Shown here: piece by piece, positions 5,159 to 8,298 of the stretch
How positions within the stretch are numbered: position 1 is the stretch's first letter
Layout of the letters: every line of letters begins with the position of its first letter
Source of the DNA: Aquabacterium sp.
GTDB taxonomy: Bacteria; Pseudomonadota; Gammaproteobacteria; Burkholderiales; Burkholderiaceae_C
Length of the DNA: 8,298 nucleotides
Assembly (NCBI GenBank): GCA_030654555.1
Contig: JAURXG010000467.1
Location: forward strand, 1-8,298
Direction: 5' to 3'
The notes under the pieces: model-generated
Database searches by the model: none
Seen by the model: the letters and a program-made list of their open reading frames with translations, nothing else
Told to the model about the DNA's origin: nothing
Made by a program: the position numbers and the translations under genes

Positions 5159-6442
5159 ATGCTGATCCGCAACGCCACCCTGCCCGACGGCCGCAGCGGC
5201 GTCGACCTGCTGGTGCAGCAGGGCCGCATCGCCGCGCTGGGCGTGGGGCTCTTTGCCGGCCAGCCTGCGCCCGCGGGCACCGACGTGATCGACGCCGCCG
5301 GCTGGCTGCTGAGCCCGCCCTTCGTCGACGCGCACTTCCACCTGGATTCGACGCTGAGCCACGGCCTGCCGCGCATCAACGCCAGCGGCACCCTGCTCGA
5401 GGGCATCGCGCTGTGGGGCGAGCTCAAACCCCTGCTGACCGAGGAGGCGCTGATCGAGCGCGCGCTGCAGTACTGCGACTGGGCGGTGGCCAAGGGCCTG
5501 CTGGCCATCCGCAGCCATGTGGACGTGTGCGACGAGCGGTTGCTGGCGGTGCGCGCGCTGCTGGAGGTGCAGCGCCGCGTGGCGCCCTACCTCGATCTGC
5601 AGCTGGTGGCCTTTCCGCAGGATGGCCTGCTGCGCGCCCCCGGTGCGCTGCGCCACCTGCAGCGCGCACTGGATCTGGGCGTCGACGTGGTGGGCGGCAT
5701 CCCGCACTTCGAGCGCACGATGCAGGACGGTGCCGACAGCGTGAAGCTGCTGTGCGAGCTGGCCGCTGAACGGGGCCTGCCGGTGGACATGCACTGCGAC
5801 GAGAGCGACGACCCGCTGTCGCGCCACATCGAGACGCTGGCCTTCCACACGCAGCGCCTGGGCCTGCAGGGCCGGGTGACCGGCTCGCACCTCACGTCGA
5901 TGCACACGATGGACAACTACTACGTCAGCAAGCTGCTGCCGCTGATCGCCGAGGCCGGCGTGCACGCGGTGGCCAACCCGCTGATCAACATCACGCTGCA
6001 GGGCCGGCACGACACCTACCCCAAGCGCCGCGGCATGACGCGCGTGCCCGAGCTGATGGCCGCCGGCGTCAACGTGGCCTTCGGCCACGACTGCGTGCTG
6101 GACCCGTGGTATTCGCTGGGCTCGGCCGACATGCTGGAGGTGGCGCAAATGGGCCTGCACGTGGCGCAGATGACCAGCCCGCGCCAGATGCAGGCCTGCT
6201 ACGACGCGGTGACGGTCAACGCCGCGCGCGTGCTGGGCCTGGCCGACTACGGGCTGGCGGTGGGCTGCCACGCCGACTTCGTGCTGCTGCAGGCGCGCTC
6301 GCCGGTGGAGGCGCTGCGGCTGCGGGCACAGCGCTTGCTGGTGGTGCGGCGCGGCCGGGTGCTGGCGCGTGCGCCCGAGGCCGCGGCCAGCCTGTCGCTG
6401 CCGGGCCGGCCGGCGCAGGTCGACTGGACGCTGCGGCGCTGA
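5159..6442 (+). CDS. codA: Cytosine deaminase-family amidohydrolase, predicted 5-methylcytosine deaminase
   Basis: A 427-residue cytosolic metal-dependent deaminase, matching E. coli CodA in length and in motifs throughout. CodA converts cytosine to uracil and ammonia in pyrimidine salvage. Metal ligands are H59-F-H61, H212 (MHCDE) and D311 (FGHD). Substrate and catalytic residues are Q154 (FPQDG), E215 and H244 (GSHLTSMH). DTYPKRRGMTRV and DPWYSLG are near-identical family blocks. Each corresponds to the CodA residue numbered two higher (61, 63, 156, 214, 217, 246, 313), so the alignment is gap-free. The exception is C312, which takes the place of CodA Asp314, the residue that discriminates against substituents at the pyrimidine 5-position. 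Family members lacking that Asp have been shown to deaminate 5-methylcytosine to thymine. I infer that activity here, perhaps with cytosine as well. A good ribosome binding site precedes the ATG. No cytosine permease gene is adjacent. Confidence 0.9.
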   Translation: MLIRNATLPDGRSGVDLLVQQGRIAALGVGLFAGQPAPAGTDVIDAAGWLLSPPFVDAHFHLDSTLSHGLPRINASGTLLEGIALWGELKPLLTEEALIERALQYCDWAVAKGLLAIRSHVDVCDERLLAVRALLEVQRRVAPYLDLQLVAFPQDGLLRAPGALRHLQRALDLGVDVVGGIPHFERTMQDGADSVKLLCELAAERGLPVDMHCDESDDPLSRHIETLAFHTQRLGLQGRVTGSHLTSMHTMDNYYVSKLLPLIAEAGVHAVANPLINITLQGRHDTYPKRRGMTRVPELMAAGVNVAFGHDCVLDPWYSLGSADMLEVAQMGLHVAQMTSPRQMQACYDAVTVNAARVLGLADYGLAVGCHADFVLLQARSPVEALRLRAQRLLVVRRGRVLARAPEAAASLSLPGRPAQVDWTLRR

Positions 6443-6445
6443 CCC

Positions 6446-6463
6446 CCCTGCCTGAGGGCAGGG
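6446..6463 (+). terminator. Hairpin just after the deaminase gene
   Basis: CCCTGCC (6446-6452) and GGCAGGG (6457-6463) form a perfect 7-bp stem with loop TGAG, starting four bases after the TGA. Position and strength fit a terminator separating the deaminase gene from the GST gene. No T-run follows, so it is not a textbook intrinsic terminator. Confidence 0.4.
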
Positions 6464-6501
6464 CGCCCGCCATCGGCCGGCAGCGGACAGGGTCGCTTGG
6501 C

Positions 6502-6507
6502 TAGAAT
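6502..6507 (+). promoter_or_regulatory. Possible -10 element of the GST promoter
   Basis: TAGAAT (one change from TATAAT) lies in the most AT-rich patch of the window (about 6500-6526), 50 bases before the GST start. No good -35 is found at the expected distance (6479-6484 reads GGCAGC), so support rests on the -10 match and base composition. Confidence 0.35.
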
Positions 6508-6557
6508 GATTTTCAAAGGGATACAACCGCCAACCCGTGGCGACACAACAGCACACC

Positions 6558-7169
6558 ATGAAACTCATCGGATCACTCACCAGCCCCTACGTGCGCAAGG
6601 TCCGCGTGGTGATGGCCGAGAAGAAGCTCGACTACCAGCTGGTGATCGAGGACGTGTGGGGCAGCGACGCGATGCTCAAGTCCAACCCGCTGGGCAAGGT
6701 GCCCTGCCTGGTGATGGAAGGCGGCGAGGCGGTGTTCGATTCCCGCGTCATCGTCGAGTACGTCGACACCCTGTCGCCGGTGGGCAAGCTGATCCCGCCG
6801 TCGGGGCGCGAGCGGGTGGAGGTGCGCACCTGGGAGGCGCTGGCCGATGGCGTGTGCGACGCCGCGCTGCTGGCGCGCATGGAGGCCACCTGGGGCCCGC
6901 GCGAAGGCATGCGCTGCCAGGCCTGGATCGACCGCCAGATGAGCCGCATCCAATCGGCGCTGAAGGCCATGAGCCTGGGCCTGGGCGACAAGCCCTGGTG
7001 CAACGGCAACCACTTCACGCTGGCCGACGTGGCCACGGGCTGCGCGCTGGCCTACCTCGATTTCCGCTTCGCGCACATCGATTGGCGCGGCGACCACCCC
7101 AACCTGGCCAAGCTGGCCGAGAAGCTGGCCGCCCGGCCCAGCTTCATCGATACCGCACCACCGGTCTGA
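6558..7169 (+). CDS. Glutathione S-transferase family protein (YibF-like)
   Basis: A 203-residue cytosolic protein with the two-domain GST fold. The N-terminal thioredoxin-like domain opens MKLIGSLTSPYVRKVRV, very like E. coli YibF (recalled, not searched). It carries N43-PLGKVP49-C-L with the cis-proline at 49, and D61-S62-R63, where the acidic residue and serine normally hold the gamma-glutamyl group of glutathione. The helical C-terminal domain contains FTLADVA, the conserved N-capping box of GSTs, followed by an AYLDFR block. Length is typical and no domain is missing. Substrate is unknown; such proteins bind glutathione or act as thiol transferases. The ATG at 6558 is chosen because family members start there; it lacks a ribosome binding site, and an in-frame GTG at 6537 would add seven residues. 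It is convergent with the glutamate synthase-like gene and separated from it by 13 bases. Confidence 0.9.
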   Translation: MKLIGSLTSPYVRKVRVVMAEKKLDYQLVIEDVWGSDAMLKSNPLGKVPCLVMEGGEAVFDSRVIVEYVDTLSPVGKLIPPSGRERVEVRTWEALADGVCDAALLARMEATWGPREGMRCQAWIDRQMSRIQSALKAMSLGLGDKPWCNGNHFTLADVATGCALAYLDFRFAHIDWRGDHPNLAKLAEKLAARPSFIDTAPPV

Positions 7170-7177
7170 TCGGCGCG

Positions 7178-7194
7178 GCGCGCTACAGGCGCGC
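7178..7194. terminator. GC hairpin between convergent genes
   Basis: GCGCGC (7178-7183) and GCGCGC (7189-7194) pair around loop TACAG. The stem straddles the stop codon of the leftward gene and follows the GST stop, so it could serve both directions. There is no T-run and alternating GC is common here, so this is tentative. Confidence 0.25.
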
Positions 7195-8298
7195 GCGTTC
7201 GTCGCGCGAGGCCAGGGCCGCCGTGCGGGTCTGCTGGGCGCTGCCGGCGCGCGCCGATGCCTGGAGGCTGTCGCTGCGCGACGATGCCTGGAGGCTGTCG
7301 CTGCGCGCCGATGCTTGAAAGCTGTCGCTGCGCGCCAGGGGCCAGTACAGGCCGAACACCGGATGCGGCCAGGCCGCCTCGCCGCGCTCGGCCGCCAGCA
7401 GGGCACCGGGCGCCACCGTCAGCAGCAGGCTGCTCAACAGGCGCACCTCCTGGTCGGCCACGCGGCGCACGATGTGCGCGGCATCGATCTGGTTGGGGTG
7501 CGACAGCCCGGCGGCCTGCACCAGCTCGCGCAGCGCCTCCAGCGTGTTGGCGTGGAAGTTGGCCACCCGGGTGATCTTGTCGGGCACCACCAGCGCCTGC
7601 TGGCGCACCGCGTCCTGCGTGGCCACGCCGGTGGGGCAGATGCCGGTGTGGCAATGCTGGGCCTGGATGCAACCCAGCGAGAACATGAAGCCACGCGCCG
7701 AGTTGCACCAGTCGGCACCCAGCGCCATCGCGCGCGCGATGTCGAAGGCGCTGACGATCTTGCCGGCACAGCCCAGGCGCACGCGGTGGCGCAGGTTCAT
7801 GCCCACCAGCGTGTTGTGCACCAGGCGCAGGCCCTCCTGCATCGGCGCACCCACGTGGTCGGTGAACTCCAGCGGCGCCGCGCCGGTGCCGCCCTCGGCG
7901 CCGTCGATCACGATGAAGTCGGGCAGCAGGTCGGTCTCGACCATCGCCTTGACGATGGCGAACCATTCCCAGGGGTGGCCGATGCACAGCTTGAAGCCCA
8001 CCGGCTTGCCGCCCGACAGCGTGCGCAGATGGTCGATGAACTGCAGCATCTCGATGGGCGTGCCGAAGGCGCTGTGCGCGGCCGGCGAGACGCAGTCCAC
8101 GCCCACCGGCACACCTCGCGCCGCGGCGATCTCGAGGGTCACTTTCGGGCCGGGCAGCATGCCGCCGTGGCCGGGCTTGGCACCCTGGCTGAGCTTGAGC
8201 TCGATCAGCTTGACCTGCGGGTCGCGTGCGTTGGTCGTGAACTTCTCGGCGTCGAAACGGCCTTGCTCGTCGCGGCAGCCGAAGTAGCCCGAGCCGAT
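7183..8298 (-). CDS. FMN-binding glutamate synthase family protein, 3'-terminal part (5' end outside window)
   Basis: The C-terminal 371 residues of a protein resembling the FMN-binding synthase domain of glutamate synthase (GltB). The start lies beyond the right edge: the frame is open to 8298 and the first visible residues (GSGYFGCRDE, then KLSQGAKPGHGGMLPG) are family core, so the ATG at 8160 is internal. Further core blocks are GVDCVSPAAHSAF, FKLCIGHPWEW, VIDGAEGGTGAAP and RLGCAGKIVSAFDIARAMALGAD (FMN barrel). C-x5-C-x4-C in SLGCIQAQHCHTGICPTG (codons 7671-7636) is the 3Fe-4S ligand pattern. The beta-helix (GXGXG) domain that ends full GltB is absent, placing it with the short stand-alone group, whose in vivo reaction is poorly defined. 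After WPLARSDSFQAS the protein has three near-identical 9-residue repeats and an Arg/Ala-rich tail ending at TAG 7183. Confidence 0.88.
   Translation of the reverse strand: MGSGYFGCRDEQGRFDAEKFTTNARDPQVKLIELKLSQGAKPGHGGMLPGPKVTLEIAAARGVPVGVDCVSPAAHSAFGTPIEMLQFIDHLRTLSGGKPVGFKLCIGHPWEWFAIVKAMVETDLLPDFIVIDGAEGGTGAAPLEFTDHVGAPMQEGLRLVHNTLVGMNLRHRVRLGCAGKIVSAFDIARAMALGADWCNSARGFMFSLGCIQAQHCHTGICPTGVATQDAVRQQALVVPDKITRVANFHANTLEALRELVQAAGLSHPNQIDAAHIVRRVADQEVRLLSSLLLTVAPGALLAAERGEAAWPHPVFGLYWPLARSDSFQASARSDSLQASSRSDSLQASARAGSAQQTRTAALASRDERARL
7256..7336. repeat. Three tandem copies of a 27-bp unit within the glutamate synthase-like gene
   Basis: Copies lie at 7256-7282, 7283-7309 and 7310-7336. 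The first two differ only at the last base; the third differs by a few bases. The unit is nine codons, so the frame is kept. Read on the minus strand it encodes ARSDSFQAS, ARSDSLQAS, SRSDSLQAS. The copy nearest the conserved domain (7310-7336) is the most divergent and encodes what looks like the normal family C-terminus, so the other two are probably later duplications. Confidence 0.92.

Noticed and set aside
3911..6442. Plus-strand frame open for over 840 codons, running through the antisense of the dioxygenase and aminotransferase into the deaminase
   Set aside because: The part before 5159 is Arg/Ala/Pro-rich shadow sequence opposite two clear genes. Long open frames are expected at this GC content.
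4247..6580. Minus-strand frame open upstream of the dioxygenase across the whole deaminase gene
   Set aside because: The upstream part is antisense to a CodA homologue and His/Gln/Arg-rich without family features. The dioxygenase homology begins at 5086.
7256..7336. CRISPR-like array
   Set aside because: The 27-bp units are contiguous with no spacers and lie in frame inside a coding gene.

Overview
The window is very GC-rich and densely coding, with strong G/C preference at third codon positions and gaps mostly under 120 bases. Together with an LSAC lipobox followed by seven glycines, a YibF-like GST and a short FMN-binding glutamate synthase-like protein, this suggests a betaproteobacterium of the order Burkholderiales (inference from style and families; no taxonomic marker is present). 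I see no tRNA, rRNA, CRISPR array, insertion sequence or phage gene.

Layout. (1) 1-279: no recognisable gene; three 8-bp direct repeats and a strong hairpin at the left edge. (2) 280-1698 (+): a lipoprotein with a von Willebrand factor A domain. (3) 1774-5086 (-): a leftward, operon-like run in transcription order: Fe(II)/2-oxoglutarate (PhyH-type) dioxygenase, class-V PLP aminotransferase, a secreted protein of unknown function, a possible 32-codon small ORF, and a DUF1499 membrane protein. (4) 5159-6442 (+): a cytosine-deaminase-family amidohydrolase, divergent from the dioxygenase across 72 bases. (5) 6558-7169 (+): a glutathione S-transferase of the YibF kind. (6) 7183-8298 (-): the C-terminal part of an FMN / 3Fe-4S glutamate synthase-like protein, running off the right edge and ending in an unusual tandem-repeat tail.

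How the genes may work together. The deaminase aligns without gaps to E. coli CodA through the active site (constant offset of two residues) and keeps all metal and catalytic residues. The residue matching CodA Asp314 is Cys312. Loss of this aspartate is the published mark of bacterial 5-methylcytosine deaminases, so the enzyme may convert 5-methylcytosine to thymine. The divergent dioxygenase-aminotransferase pair looks like an oxidation/transamination module for a small metabolite, but nothing in the sequence fixes its substrate, and any link to the deaminase rests only on adjacency.

I found no defence system or clearly new multi-gene system. The items most worth a second look are the Asp-to-Cys change in the deaminase, the 27-bp repeat expansion at the end of the glutamate synthase-like gene, and the small ORF joined to the DUF1499 gene by a GTGA stop/start overlap.
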